NCBI RefSeq assembly: GCF_049319665.1
Contig: NZ_JBMOUD010000002.1
Location: 248,001 to 312,000, forward strand
DNA length: 64,000 bases
Source of the DNA: JBMOUD01 sp049319665
GTDB lineage: Bacteria; Pseudomonadota; Gammaproteobacteria; Enterobacterales; Enterobacteriaceae
Direction: 5' to 3'
Below, piece after piece: positions 16,765 through 26,391 of this stretch. Every line of letters begins with the position of its first letter. Positions within the stretch are counted from its first letter, which is position 1. The translations under genes were made by a program, and so were the position numbers. Below the pieces are notes generated by a model. It made no database searches and was not told the origin of the DNA. It saw nothing but the letters and a program-made list of their open reading frames with translations.

Positions 16765-16950
16765 TTATTCCGTCCGCATCCCCGCTGCATACATCATCAG
16801 TTTAAATAATGAGGCGACACATCCCAACGCCAGTACGCTCAGCAGCCAAATCCCAACCATCCATAATAAGCCTTTCCAGGGCGAGAGCTTTTGAGAGCTC
16901 TGCATCGCGTTTCCCGTGACATTGGTGAGTCTTTTGTTGAATATCTTCAT
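16765..16950 (-). CDS. Small membrane protein of the cytochrome bd operon (DUF2474-like)
   Basis: A 61-aa protein with one clear membrane helix (GLLWMVGIWLLSVLALGCVASLFKLMMYAAGMRTE), typical of the DUF2474 proteins that follow cioAB-type cytochrome bd genes, analogous to CydX. The ATG shares a base with the cioB stop (TGATG). An internal ATG at 16905, preceded by GGGAA, would give a 46-aa product closer to the usual family length, so the true start is open. Confidence 0.8.
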   Translation of the reverse strand: MKIFNKRLTNVTGNAMQSSQKLSPWKGLLWMVGIWLLSVLALGCVASLFKLMMYAAGMRTE

Positions 16951-17957
16951 CAGTGATAGCCTTCCTCAGGATTGATTTTTCCGCGGAACACGTAGTAACT
17001 CCAGAAGGTGTAAGTCAAAATAATCGGGATGATAAACAGTGCGCCGACCAGCATAAAGCCTTGGCTTTGCGGTGGAGCAGCTGCCGCCCAAATATCAATG
17101 CCAGGCGGAATAATATTTGGCCAAATACTGATACCCAATCCCGAGAATCCCATAAACACCAACAGCAGCGTCAAAATAAACGGCGAATGATGGGCGTTTT
17201 TGCGGATACCGTTGAAAATAGCGCAGGTACAAATCAATACCAGCAACGGAACGGGCAGGAGATAAAGGATATTGGGCATTGAGAACCAACGCTGGGCGAT
17301 AGCCGGGTGCTGGATTGGTGTCCAGATACTGATGGCGATGAAAATGACCAGCAATAGCAGCAACAGTGGCAAGGCCAAATTATGCATGCGCTGCTGCAAG
17401 CTGTGCTCAGTTTTCATAATCAGCCAGGTACAGCCTAACAGTGCGTAGGCAATCACTAAGCCTAAACCACAAAATAGGGTGAAAGGTGTTAACCAGTCAA
17501 AAGCCCCGCCGGTAAACTCACGTCCGGTGACCTTAAAGCCGTTGATCACCGCACCTACCGCGATCCCTTGTGTGAAGGTGGCAAGATAGGAGCCGCCGAT
17601 AAATGCTTTATCCCAAAAAGGTCGGTGATGCAGCGTGGCTTTAGAGCGAAACTCAAAGGCAACGCCGCGGAAAATCAACCCGACCAGCATGAGAGTGAGG
17701 GGAATCGACAACGCGTCAATAATCACCGCATAAGCCAACGGAAATGCGCCAAAAAGCGCGGCGCCGCCGAGTACCAGCCAGGTTTCATTACCATCCCAAA
17801 CGGGGGCGACAGTATTGACCATCATGTCGCGATGCTGTGGGTCTTTGGTGAAGGGGAAAATAATCCCAATTCCCAGATCAAAACCGTCCATAACGATATA
17901 CATCAGCGTGGCGAAGACGATGATGGTGAACCAAATTAAAGGCAAATCGATACCCAC
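16950..17957 (-). CDS. cioB: Cytochrome bd-type quinol oxidase subunit II (CioB/CydB-like)
   Basis: Integral membrane subunit (335 aa) of a cytochrome bd quinol oxidase, with about eight helices. It has the N-terminal IDLPLIWFTIIVFATLMYIVMDGFDLGIGIIFPF, PVWDGNETWLVLGGAALF, and the GLVFRG-like block GLIFRGVAFEFR. The length (about 335 rather than 379 for E. coli CydB) and the following DUF2474 gene point to the CIO/CydB type. It starts with GTG one base after the cioA stop. Confidence 0.88.
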   Translation of the reverse strand: MGIDLPLIWFTIIVFATLMYIVMDGFDLGIGIIFPFTKDPQHRDMMVNTVAPVWDGNETWLVLGGAALFGAFPLAYAVIIDALSIPLTLMLVGLIFRGVAFEFRSKATLHHRPFWDKAFIGGSYLATFTQGIAVGAVINGFKVTGREFTGGAFDWLTPFTLFCGLGLVIAYALLGCTWLIMKTEHSLQQRMHNLALPLLLLLLVIFIAISIWTPIQHPAIAQRWFSMPNILYLLPVPLLVLICTCAIFNGIRKNAHHSPFILTLLLVFMGFSGLGISIWPNIIPPGIDIWAAAAPPQSQGFMLVGALFIIPIILTYTFWSYYVFRGKINPEEGYH

Positions 17958-17958
17958 G

Positions 17959-19383
17959 TTATTTTCCTTCTTTCACATCGCTGAATTTATCTTGTACCGC
18001 AGACAAAGGTCTTGCCGGACGCCCCTGTAAATCCTCGTTTTCGCTCGTTGGATTATGATCGTCATGAGGCTGCGGGCCTTTGCGAATCAGGTTCATCATG
18101 TACAGATAACCCACGCCGAAAACGGATAAATAGACCACGATAAAAGCCAACAGGCTGATGCTCATATGCATCGCGCCGTGTGCGGATACCGCATCTTTAG
18201 TGCGCAACAGCCCATAAACTACCCACGGCTGGCGGCCAATTTCGGTAGTAAACCAACCGGCTAACAGCGCAATCAAACCTGAAGGCCCCATCAACAGCGT
18301 GAAGCGTAGGAAGGCGCGTGATTGGTACAGGCGTTTTTTATAACGTAGCCATAAACTGGTGATGCCCAACAAGATCATCAACATACCCAGTCCGGCCATG
18401 ACGCGGAATGACCAAAAGATCACGGTGGAATCCGGGCGGTCTTCTTTTGGGAAGCTGCTTAGCGCCGGGACTTGCTCGTGCAAACTGTGGGTGAGGATCA
18501 CGCTGCCCAGATAAGGGATTTCCAGCGCATATTTGGTTGTTTCCTGTTCCATATCTGGAAGCCCAAACAGGATTAGCGGCGTGGCCTCTCCCGGCGGGTT
18601 GCTCCAATGTCCTTCAATAGCGGCGATTTTTGCCGGTTGATAACGCAGCGTGTTTAAACCGTGTGCATCACCGATCATCGCTTGAATTGGCGAGACAATC
18701 AGCGCCATCCACATTGCCATCGACAGCATTTTGCGAATGGCCGGCGTATCATTGCCACGCAGCAGGTGCCATGCCGCCGATGCACCGACAAAAAAGGCGC
18801 TCGATAAGAAGGCCGCGGTGGTCATATGCAATAAGCGATACGGGAACGATGGGTTGAAAACAACTTTTAGCCAATCGACCGGTACGACCTGATTATTTAT
18901 CACTTCATAGCCTTGCGGCGTTTGCATCCAACTGTTGGATGCCAGTATCCAGAAGGTCGAAATAATGGTGCCTAACGCCACCATACAGGTGGCAAAGAAA
19001 TGCAGCTGCCTGCCGACTTTATTCCAGCCAAATAGCATTACACCGAGAAAACCGGCTTCCAGGAAGAAGGCGGTGAGTACTTCATAGGTAAGCAGCGGGC
19101 CGGTAATACTGCCGGCAAAGGCGGAGAATCCGCTCCAGTTAGTCCCAAACTGATAGGCCATCACCAGCCCTGAAACCACGCCCATACCAAAGTTAACGGC
19201 AAAAACCTTCGACCAAAAATGATACAGTTCGCGGTAAGGCTCATGCTTGGTTTTCAGCCATAAGCCTTCCAGCACCGCTAAAAAGCTGGCCAGCCCAATG
19301 GTGATCGCTGGAAAAATAATGTGAAAAGAGACAGTAAACGCGAACTGTATTCTTGCTAGGTGAAACGCATCTAATCCGAACAT
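17959..19383 (-). CDS. cioA: Cytochrome bd-type quinol oxidase subunit I (CioA-like, short Q-loop)
   Basis: Heme-binding catalytic subunit (474 aa). Visible are FHLARIQFAFTVSFHIIFPAITIG with the axial His, MGVVSGLVMAYQFGTNW, the GRQPWVVYGLLRT motif and the C-terminal SLLAFIVVYLSVFGVGYLYMMNLIRKGP. It is shorter than E. coli CydA (about 520 aa), consistent with the short Q-loop of cyanide-insensitive oxidases. It probably protects against cyanide, NO, sulfide or peroxide and supports respiration at low oxygen. The leader has a hairpin (19412-19445) with GCGCCG/CGGCGC and TCTATCT/AGATAG arms. No gene lies in 19384-19716. Confidence 0.9.
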   Translation of the reverse strand: MFGLDAFHLARIQFAFTVSFHIIFPAITIGLASFLAVLEGLWLKTKHEPYRELYHFWSKVFAVNFGMGVVSGLVMAYQFGTNWSGFSAFAGSITGPLLTYEVLTAFFLEAGFLGVMLFGWNKVGRQLHFFATCMVALGTIISTFWILASNSWMQTPQGYEVINNQVVPVDWLKVVFNPSFPYRLLHMTTAAFLSSAFFVGASAAWHLLRGNDTPAIRKMLSMAMWMALIVSPIQAMIGDAHGLNTLRYQPAKIAAIEGHWSNPPGEATPLILFGLPDMEQETTKYALEIPYLGSVILTHSLHEQVPALSSFPKEDRPDSTVIFWSFRVMAGLGMLMILLGITSLWLRYKKRLYQSRAFLRFTLLMGPSGLIALLAGWFTTEIGRQPWVVYGLLRTKDAVSAHGAMHMSISLLAFIVVYLSVFGVGYLYMMNLIRKGPQPHDDHNPTSENEDLQGRPARPLSAVQDKFSDVKEGK

Positions 19384-19716
19384 TGCAAACCTCTAACTAA
19401 TACATTTCCCCGCGCCGTATCTATCTAGTGAGATAGGCTCGGCGCCACGGCTTTAGAAAGATGTGGGTGAATATATAAATATTGTTATTAATAGATAGAT
19501 AGGAAATACGATCCTATTCCAAAAGGGGGCGGGGAAATATAAACAGTCGGCGAGATTTAAATTATAACAGTTGTTTTTTTAGCGGATTTTACTTAATAAA
19601 CAATAAGAAAGGTTCTGCTTAATTCAGTCGCAAAACAATAATTGGTTATTATTACCACGCCCTCACGTGCTCGTGTGAATTAAATGTTAAATAATTGTGC
19701 TGATATGACGGCTATA

Positions 19717-20598
19717 TTAACCTGGCTGGATATTTTTCTTAGTCATCTGAATCAGTTTTTTTAATACGGCACTGCGTTCCCATTTGCGATACAGCATCCA
19801 AATTTCAGACGAAATAACCGGGGTGGCGATATCGCGGTAAACAATATTTGGCAGATGAATAGTATGAGTCAGTACTGCGGGGATCACCGCGACACCTTCA
19901 TTAATCGATACGCGGGCGAGCATCTCCATCAAACCGCCGGGCCGACTCGCATTGGTGAGCTTGAATCCACCACGGCGAGCGACTTCTTCGCCACCAAAAG
20001 GCTGCTCGGGTAGGATAATCCTTTCGTTAGCCAGCTGTTCTGGTGCGATATCGCCACGGGTTGCCGCTAATGGATGGGCAGACGATAGCGCCAAACAAAA
20101 TTTATCGCGCTGCACCACCAGATGATTTATTTCTGTGGGCAATACCACCGGGCCGCGTACAAACCCGATATCAATCGCCCCTTCTAATAGTTGTACGGGC
20201 TGTATATCCATCAATATTTCCCGCGTGCTGATCGTGACATCAGGGTAATCATGGCGAAAGGGAGTAAAGACTTCTGTTAGCGTGCCAGACCACAATGTGG
20301 CGGTAATATAGCCAACCCGGATATAGCCTATCTCACCTCGTGCCGCGCTTTTACCACGTTCCAATGCCAGCGCCGCCTGCTGCACAGTTGCTTCGGCTTC
20401 CAGGCGGAAAATCTCCCCGGCTTGGGTCAATTTCACCCGCCGTTTTGTGCGGAAAAACAGCGCGGTACCAATCTCGTTCTCTAACTGTTTTATCTGCACT
20501 GACAGCGTTGGTGTAGCGATACCGAGTGCTTCAGCCGCGGCGCTAAAGTGCAGCGTGCGGGCAACAGCGAGAAAATATTGTAGGTGGCGAAGTTCCAT
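19717..20598 (-). CDS. LysR-family transcriptional regulator
   Basis: A 293-aa regulator with the N-terminal winged helix-turn-helix (MELRHLQYFLAVARTLHFSAAAEALGIATPTLSVQIKQLENEIGTALFFRTKRRVKLTQAG) and a LysR substrate-binding domain (GYIRVGYITATLWSGTL ... GAIDIGFVRGP). It is divergent from the GlcG/HbpS-like gene at 20708, which is its most likely target. The effector cannot be told. Confidence 0.88.
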   Translation of the reverse strand: MELRHLQYFLAVARTLHFSAAAEALGIATPTLSVQIKQLENEIGTALFFRTKRRVKLTQAGEIFRLEAEATVQQAALALERGKSAARGEIGYIRVGYITATLWSGTLTEVFTPFRHDYPDVTISTREILMDIQPVQLLEGAIDIGFVRGPVVLPTEINHLVVQRDKFCLALSSAHPLAATRGDIAPEQLANERIILPEQPFGGEEVARRGGFKLTNASRPGGLMEMLARVSINEGVAVIPAVLTHTIHLPNIVYRDIATPVISSEIWMLYRKWERSAVLKKLIQMTKKNIQPG

Positions 20599-20707
20599 CG
20601 GCGGCTCGACTATTAGTTTTTACCTAATTATAACCACTCTGCTGATGATTGAATATGCACCACTGCGGAGCGAGACTACTCATCGGTTTTGTTTAAAGGA
20701 GATGAAC

Positions 20708-21181
20708 ATGAAATATCAAACGATCGCGGCATTGTATCTGGGATTAAGCGTATCGAGTGTGATGGCGGCAGATTTACCTTCTCGCCACTATCTCAACCTC
20801 GTAACGGCAAAGAAAGTCATGCAGGCGGCGGAGCAGAAAGCTCAGAAAGAGGGATGGCCAGCGGTAATCGCTATTGTTGATGACGCCGGTAATCCACTGT
20901 TGCAGGAAAGAATGGACAATGCAGACGTTCCTGCAGGCGTCATTCTTGCCCCTGGAAAAGCCAGAACGGCGGCATTATTCCATCGGCCAAGCAGCGATTT
21001 AGAAAAAGCGCTGAATGGTCCGCGTCCCGCGGTAAGCAGCGCCAAAGATTTTATTATGATGAGCGGCGGTTTACCGCTGAGCTGGCAGGGGCAGATTGTT
21101 GGAGCGATTGGTGTTTCATCGGCGACACCAGAACATGACGTTGAAATTGCTCAAGCGGGTGTTGCAGCATTAACGCCATAG
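20708..21181 (+). CDS. GlcG/HbpS-family heme-binding-like protein, exported
   Basis: A 157-aa protein with a signal peptide (MKYQTIAALYLGLSVSSVMAADLP) and the GlcG/HbpS fold: LVTAKKVMQAAEQKAQKEGWPAVIAIVDDAGNPLLQERMDNA, ILAPGKARTAALFHRPS, GGLPLSWQGQIVGAIGVSSATPEHDVEIAQAGV. Some members bind heme or act with redox systems; the function here is unknown. The ATG at 20708 is chosen because AAAGGAG ends 6 bases before it. A hairpin with a following T-run (21259-21280, then ATTTTTTTTAT) probably ends transcription. Confidence 0.82.
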   Translation: MKYQTIAALYLGLSVSSVMAADLPSRHYLNLVTAKKVMQAAEQKAQKEGWPAVIAIVDDAGNPLLQERMDNADVPAGVILAPGKARTAALFHRPSSDLEKALNGPRPAVSSAKDFIMMSGGLPLSWQGQIVGAIGVSSATPEHDVEIAQAGVAALTP

Positions 21182-21393
21182 AAACGAAGCGATATTGATG
21201 AAATTCGTTTAATGATTATTGTTGGCTATTTACCAACATAGTAAATGATTAATTATTTTTTCTCCGAGTCAGCGGAGAAAGCTAAAATATTTTTTTTATA
21301 AAAATATCCTCTCGTATTTATTTTATTACATTCATCACCAGGGATGATATGGCGATATCGCCAGCTATTGGCTACGGGAATAAATAATCAGAG

Positions 21394-21472
21394 ATACCCG
21401 TCATACTTGACGTCGCTTCTGTATTGGCGGTGCTCCCTGCCGCCCTGAAGTAACTGCAATTATTTGGGTATA
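21394..21472. repeat. ERIC element, internally deleted
   Basis: 79 bp with ERIC-type ends (ATACCCGTCATACTTGACG and ATTTGGGTATA) and a shortened centre lacking the main hairpin. It lies just upstream of the MFS gene. The full 21182-21534 spacer otherwise holds only the terminator-like hairpin of the previous gene. Confidence 0.75.
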
Positions 21473-21534
21473 TATTGATTATGCCGATAATTTTTTTTGT
21501 TTTTAATACTGTTAAAATATTACCGGAGATTAAT

Positions 21535-23091
21535 ATGACCGCCGCGACAATACTCCCGGCAGCCAGGCGAAATAATGCAATATTATTTGTCGCCTCAATG
21601 GGCTGTGCGATGACTGTGCTTGATACCAATATTGTCGGTGTTGTTTTACCGACAATTGCACGCGGTCTTGGAGCGACCTTTGCCGACATCGAATGGGTGA
21701 TTAGCGCCTATGTATTGTGCTTCTCATCATTCTTATTACCTGCCGGGTCGCTGGCTGACCGTTTTGGTCGTAAGCGTATTTTTCTTTATGGTATCGCCTT
21801 ATTTTCGCTCGCCTCGCTGGCGTGCGGCTGGGCGGCAACGGCCAGTATGTTGTATGCCGCTCGCGCTTTACAAGGTGTTGGCGCTGCTTTCCTGTTGGCC
21901 CCGGCTTTGGCAATCATTGGGCATACTTTTCATGGTAAACAGGAACGCGACCGCGCCTGGGCAGTATGGGGCGGTGTGATGGGGCTGACAATGGTGCTAT
22001 CACCTTTGGCTGGCGGCGTTATTAGTACTTTCTTTGGTTGGCGCTGGGCCTTCTTTATCAACGTGCCGATTTGTGGGCTGTTGGCCTTAGCCGTTTCTAA
22101 CGTCATTGATGAATCTAAAAACCCGCAGGCAGGGCCGGTCGATATTCATGGTATCGCGCTGTTTGTCGCCGGGATGTTTTCATTGACCTGGGCGTTGATC
22201 CTTGGGCCTGACCGCGGCTGGGAGAGCCGGGACGTTATCTTGCGTATTGCCTGCGGCGTCTGGTTTTTCTTCTGTCTGGTTATTGTCGAAAGAAGAAAAA
22301 GCCATCCGATGCTGGACCTGCGACTGTTCTCTTCATGGCCTTTTGTCGGCGCGGTAATGGCGATGTTTGCGTATGCCGCCTCGGCGCAGGTGATGACCTC
22401 ATTATTGCCTCTGTTACTGCAAAACATCGAGGGGAAAACGGCGTTAGCGGCGGGTATTGGCATGTTGCCTTTTGCTATCGCCATGCTGATTTTCCCGCAG
22501 CTGACACGCTTTGTTTCTCATGTTATGTCGGCAAAACAGTTGTTAGTGCTCGGCCTGTTGATTGTTGGATTCGGCAATATGGTGATTGCCTGGGCGCTCA
22601 CTCACCAACATCCGTTATTTATCACTATTGGCATGGCGCTGCTCGGCAGCGGTGGCGGGATACTTAATGGTGAAACGCAAAAAGCCATTATGGGCACCAT
22701 TGCGCCCGATCGCGCTGGGATGGGCTCTGGGATTAGCACCACCGCGCGTTTTTCTGGAATTTTGCTCGGGTTTGCCAGCCTTGGCGCCATCTTATCCAGT
22801 GGCGTACGCAGCGCGCTGCATACGCAAATGGCCTCTGCCCATGTCGCAATGCAGCCCGGATTTATCGACCACATTGTCTCTGGTGATATCAATCGCGCGA
22901 TGGCGATGTATCCCGACACGTTAGCAGCAACGCTGCGCACCATTGCTCATCAAGCCTATAGCAGCGGTTTTTCACAGATGCTGCTGACCGCATCCCTATT
23001 TGCCATCCTGGCTGCGGTCTTCGTTCTCATGACGTTACGTGGTGATCGCGCTAAAGGAGGAAAAAATGACCAAGCTAAAACCTCGGCATAA
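21535..23091 (+). CDS. MFS transporter, DHA2 drug:proton antiporter type (14 helices)
   Basis: Inner-membrane efflux pump of 518 aa. It has the DHA2/EmrB pattern: MTVLDTNIVGVVLPTIARGLGATFADIEWVISAYVLCFSSFLLPAGSLADRFGRKRIFLYG (motif D and motif A), ARALQGVGAAFLLAPALAIIGHTF, and motif C-like GGVMGLTMVLSPLAGGVISTFFGWRWAFFINVP. The length fits 14 membrane segments. ATG 21535 has GGAG upstream. Substrate unknown. It overlaps the phosphoesterase gene by 26 bases, so the two form an operon. Confidence 0.88.
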   Translation: MTAATILPAARRNNAILFVASMGCAMTVLDTNIVGVVLPTIARGLGATFADIEWVISAYVLCFSSFLLPAGSLADRFGRKRIFLYGIALFSLASLACGWAATASMLYAARALQGVGAAFLLAPALAIIGHTFHGKQERDRAWAVWGGVMGLTMVLSPLAGGVISTFFGWRWAFFINVPICGLLALAVSNVIDESKNPQAGPVDIHGIALFVAGMFSLTWALILGPDRGWESRDVILRIACGVWFFFCLVIVERRKSHPMLDLRLFSSWPFVGAVMAMFAYAASAQVMTSLLPLLLQNIEGKTALAAGIGMLPFAIAMLIFPQLTRFVSHVMSAKQLLVLGLLIVGFGNMVIAWALTHQHPLFITIGMALLGSGGGILNGETQKAIMGTIAPDRAGMGSGISTTARFSGILLGFASLGAILSSGVRSALHTQMASAHVAMQPGFIDHIVSGDINRAMAMYPDTLAATLRTIAHQAYSSGFSQMLLTASLFAILAAVFVLMTLRGDRAKGGKNDQAKTSA

Positions 23092-23863
23092 CCGTTTTGC
23101 GATATTTAGCGATGTGCATGCCAACCTGCCGGCGTTACAGGCGGTGCTGGCAGATATTCAAAAGCAAGGTATTGAGGATTGCTACTGTCTTGGCGACCTG
23201 GTTGATTTTGCGCCTTGGCCTAATGAGGTCATTGAGCTGTTAAAGGCTCGTAATATCCCCGTTATTTATGGCAATCACGATGAGCGTGTGGCCTTCGATA
23301 AAGCAATTAGCCCGATGCCTTGGCATAGCGAAGAGGAGCAAACCGCGCGTATTACGGGTATTACTATCAGTAAGGCGACGGTCAGTGCTGAGAATATGGC
23401 GTGGCTGCGTGCGTTACCAATGTCGTTATCACTGAATGTCGGGAGCGAGAATAATCCGTTCCATCTATTGCTGGTGCATGCCAGCCCCCGGTCAGTATCA
23501 GAATATATTTACGCTGATTATGATGCGATGTTATTAGCGCAGATGAGCGCCCAATATCAATTTGATGCGATGATAACCGGCCATACCCATTGCGCTTATA
23601 TTCGAAAACTGTCCGGTGGTTATCATGATGATTTTACCGTCGCTAACTGCGGTGCGGTCGGTAGAATCAAATCGGGCCAACCACAAGCAACCTGGCTGCG
23701 TGGTGAGGTTAGCGACGGCCAACTAAAGATGAGTATTAGAGCGGTTAATTACAATGTGGCAGCCGTCGCGCAGGCGATTGTCGACAGCAACATCCCCGAT
23801 TTTTACGCGCATGAACTTTATCATCACGGATTATCGAGCTTACAGGCGTTGAGTGGAAAGTGA
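23066..23863 (+). CDS. Calcineurin-like metallophosphoesterase
   Basis: A 265-aa cytoplasmic phosphoesterase with the full set of metal-binding motifs: FSDVHANLPALQAVL (Asp16, His18), LGDLVDFAPWPNEVIELL, YGNHDERVAF, VHASPRS and ITGHTHCAYIR. It resembles the small protein-phosphatase or phosphodiesterase-like proteins of the Metallophos_2 group; the substrate is unknown. A strong AAAGGAGG Shine-Dalgarno within the MFS gene sets the start. Confidence 0.85.
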   Translation: MTKLKPRHNRFAIFSDVHANLPALQAVLADIQKQGIEDCYCLGDLVDFAPWPNEVIELLKARNIPVIYGNHDERVAFDKAISPMPWHSEEEQTARITGITISKATVSAENMAWLRALPMSLSLNVGSENNPFHLLLVHASPRSVSEYIYADYDAMLLAQMSAQYQFDAMITGHTHCAYIRKLSGGYHDDFTVANCGAVGRIKSGQPQATWLRGEVSDGQLKMSIRAVNYNVAAVAQAIVDSNIPDFYAHELYHHGLSSLQALSGK

Positions 23864-23943
23864 TGTTTGTAGGGAACATCGGCTCTATTTAGCGGTGTGA
23901 GAATAAATAATCGTGTTCTTCCTCACTTTTCCGCCGCTATTTC

Positions 23944-23950
23944 CTACACT
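23944..23950 (+). promoter_or_regulatory. Possible sigma-S type -10 element for uspB
   Basis: CTACACT followed by AAA, about 124 bases upstream of uspB, fits the CTAYACT -10 pattern used by stationary-phase sigma. E. coli uspB is sigma-S dependent, which makes the reading plausible. No clear -35 is needed or seen. Confidence 0.35.
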
Positions 23951-24073
23951 AAATATTGAGTAGCGTGCGTCACCATGCGCTGCGTATGCAGGGTATAAAT
24001 AAAAAAGATGGGGCGACTCCCAGCAGAACGTGATTCATCTGTGGGAGGATAAACTCGCCAGTGAGGAGGAATC

Positions 24074-24409
24074 ATGATCAGTCCTATGGCGTTATTCTGG
24101 GCATTATTTGTGGTGTTTGTGGTCAATATGCTGCGCTACTACTCTTCCTTACGTGCACTGCTGGTGGTGCTACGTGGCTGTGATCCTTTGCTTTATCAAT
24201 ATGTCGATGGCGGCGGTTTTTTTACCACCCACGGTCAGCCAAGCAAGCAAATACGATTGGTGCGTTACATTTATGCCCAGCGTTATCTCGACCACCACGA
24301 CCCTGAGTTTATTCGCCGCTGCGAAAGAGTGCGCGGCCAATTTATGCTCACGACCGGCTTATGTGGCCTCATTTTGGTCAGTATGTTGGCGATGTTGATT
24401 TGGTATTGA
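24074..24409 (+). CDS. uspB: Universal stress protein B
   Basis: A 111-aa inner-membrane protein with an N-terminal and a C-terminal membrane helix. Highly similar to E. coli UspB (ALFWALFVVFVVNMLRYYSSLRALLVVLRGCDPLLYQYVDGGGFFTTHGQPSKQ ... RYLDHHDPEFIRRCERVRGQF). It is linked to stationary-phase and ethanol resistance in E. coli. GGAGGA precedes the ATG. In E. coli it sits directly beside and divergent from uspA; here 7.5 kb separates them. Confidence 0.95.
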   Translation: MISPMALFWALFVVFVVNMLRYYSSLRALLVVLRGCDPLLYQYVDGGGFFTTHGQPSKQIRLVRYIYAQRYLDHHDPEFIRRCERVRGQFMLTTGLCGLILVSMLAMLIWY

Positions 24410-24471
24410 ATCGTAAGACTGGTGTACGTTTACTGAGTGTAATCCGCAGCGATGAAAAAAAAACGGCAATA

Positions 24472-24508
24472 AAAAAGGCGGCACATGAGTTTCATGTCCC
24501 GCCTTTTT
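24472..24508. terminator. Bidirectional terminator between uspB and pitA
   Basis: A long hairpin, AAAAAGGCGG-C-ACATGA, loop GTT, TCATGT-C-CCGCCTTTTT, with A and T tracts on either side. It is well placed to end both converging genes. Confidence 0.9.
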
Positions 24509-24557
24509 ATATGGCATCTGCGCGAGGCGCAGGCCGCAAAACTAAACCGGTTTCAAA

Positions 24558-26057
24558 TTAAATCAGTTTCAGCGCAACCCAGTACAGCGCACCAGAAAGA
24601 ATAATGGATACTGGCAACGTGAGCAGCCAAGCCATCATAATATTCTTCACCGTTTTACCCTGCACACCGCCACCGTCTACTAACATCGTGCCTGCAACCG
24701 CAGAAGAGAGCACATGCGTGGTGGAGACTGGCATGCCGGTGTAGCTGGCAACGCCAATGGAGACGGCTGCGGTCATCTGCGCCGACAATCCTTGTGCGTA
24801 GGTCATGCCTTTCTTACCGATTTTTTCACCGATAGTCGTGGCAACGCGTTTCCAGCCGATCATCGTACCTAAAGCCAACGCCAGAGCGACGGCGACGATA
24901 ATCCAGATTGGTGCGTATTCAACGGTTTGCAACAAATCCCCGCGTAAGTCTTTCAGGAAACGCTTATCTTGCGATGTGGTTTCACTCAATGCAGCGGTTT
25001 TGTCAGCAGTTTCGGTGACACACATTAGCAGGCGGCGCATATGGCTGCGTTCTTCCGGTGCTAAGTCATTGTAGCTTTGCAAATTGGTCAACAGCGCTTG
25101 TGCGCGGCCAAGTGCTTCCATCATCCGTTTCGGGTCACAATGGAACTCGGTTGGGGTTGATGTTGCATTGGCATCCGGTGCTGGCACCAGCGGTGTCAAC
25201 GCCACGACATGCGAGAGCGCATCGCCATGTTGCTGATAATACTGTTGCAAATGCGTGACTGCGTCGCGGGTACGGCTAATATCGTAACCGGTGGCATTCA
25301 TATTCAGCACAAAGCCTGCTGGTGCTACGCCAATCAGTACCAGCATGATCAAGCCAATGCCTTTCTGACCGTCGTTCGCACCGTGTGAGAAGCTCACGCC
25401 GATAGCAGAAAGAATCAGAGCAATACGTGTCCAGAATGGGGGTTTCTTTTTACCATCACTCTTTTCACGTTCAGCCGGTGTGAAGTGGATCCGTTGACGT
25501 TTTTTAGTGCCACTCCAGTAACGGCGCAGCAAAAAGATCATCGTCCCGGCGATTGCCAATCCCACCAGTGGGGAGACAATTAACGACAGGAAGATATTGA
25601 TCATCTTCGGAATATTCAGCGCATCGACCACTGAAGTGTGCGTGACTAACGCATTGGTTAACCCAACACCGATAATCGCGCCAATCAGCGTGTGTGAGCT
25701 GGAAGCCGGTAAACCAAAATACCAGGTTCCCAGGTTCCAGATGATCGCTGCCAGCAGCATGGAAAAGACCATAGCCAAGCCGTGAGCAGAGCCCACATTA
25801 AGCAACAGATCGGTTGGAAGAAGGTGAACGATGGCATACGCGACACTTAAGCCGCCGAGCATGACACCCAGGAAGTTAAATACGCCCGACATTACGACCG
25901 CGAGTTGCGAGCGCATTGCGCGAGTATAAATAACGGTAGCTACTGCGTTAGCCGTATCATGGAAGCCATTGATAGCTTCGTAGAACAGCACAAACAGTAA
26001 CGCGAGAATCAACAACAGGCCGGTATGGAAATCCAACCCGGCGAATAAATGCAGCAT
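24558..26057 (-). CDS. pitA: Low-affinity inorganic phosphate (metal-phosphate) transporter PitA
   Basis: A 499-aa proton symporter for phosphate complexed with divalent metals, the same length as E. coli PitA. It has duplicated PiT signatures: FYEAINGFHDTANAVATVIYTRAM near the N-terminus and VSFSHGANDGQKGIGL in the middle, plus FGLPASSSHTLIGAIIGVGL and GMPVSTTHVLSSAVAGTML. The central hydrophilic loop (about residues 190-380) is typical. It converges with uspB; the 26058-26391 spacer upstream shows no gene. Confidence 0.95.
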   Translation of the reverse strand: MLHLFAGLDFHTGLLLILALLFVLFYEAINGFHDTANAVATVIYTRAMRSQLAVVMSGVFNFLGVMLGGLSVAYAIVHLLPTDLLLNVGSAHGLAMVFSMLLAAIIWNLGTWYFGLPASSSHTLIGAIIGVGLTNALVTHTSVVDALNIPKMINIFLSLIVSPLVGLAIAGTMIFLLRRYWSGTKKRQRIHFTPAEREKSDGKKKPPFWTRIALILSAIGVSFSHGANDGQKGIGLIMLVLIGVAPAGFVLNMNATGYDISRTRDAVTHLQQYYQQHGDALSHVVALTPLVPAPDANATSTPTEFHCDPKRMMEALGRAQALLTNLQSYNDLAPEERSHMRRLLMCVTETADKTAALSETTSQDKRFLKDLRGDLLQTVEYAPIWIIVAVALALALGTMIGWKRVATTIGEKIGKKGMTYAQGLSAQMTAAVSIGVASYTGMPVSTTHVLSSAVAGTMLVDGGGVQGKTVKNIMMAWLLTLPVSIILSGALYWVALKLI

Positions 26058-26391
26058 AATTGTTACGCCAGTTTGTGGTCATGAACGCTGCGCATTATCA
26101 GCGAGAACATGGCGCGGGGAAAAGCAAAATATGACATTTTTTTGGCAAAGAATGGCTAGATAGCGAGATTTTGGACACTAATAATTTGAAAACTTATTGA
26201 TTTAATGTGCTTTTTTATTTGAAATATATAGTTACATTTATGGCGAAGTTGTTTGCTTACTGGTTTATAAGAGGGCGACAGCATACAATCAGCGCGCTTT
26301 TTCTGGCGTTAATCGCCCAAAAGACAAAATCGCCTACAGACTTCAGCTAGAAGAATGACGGGGAAGTATCGCTTTAATCAGAGAGGTTGCT

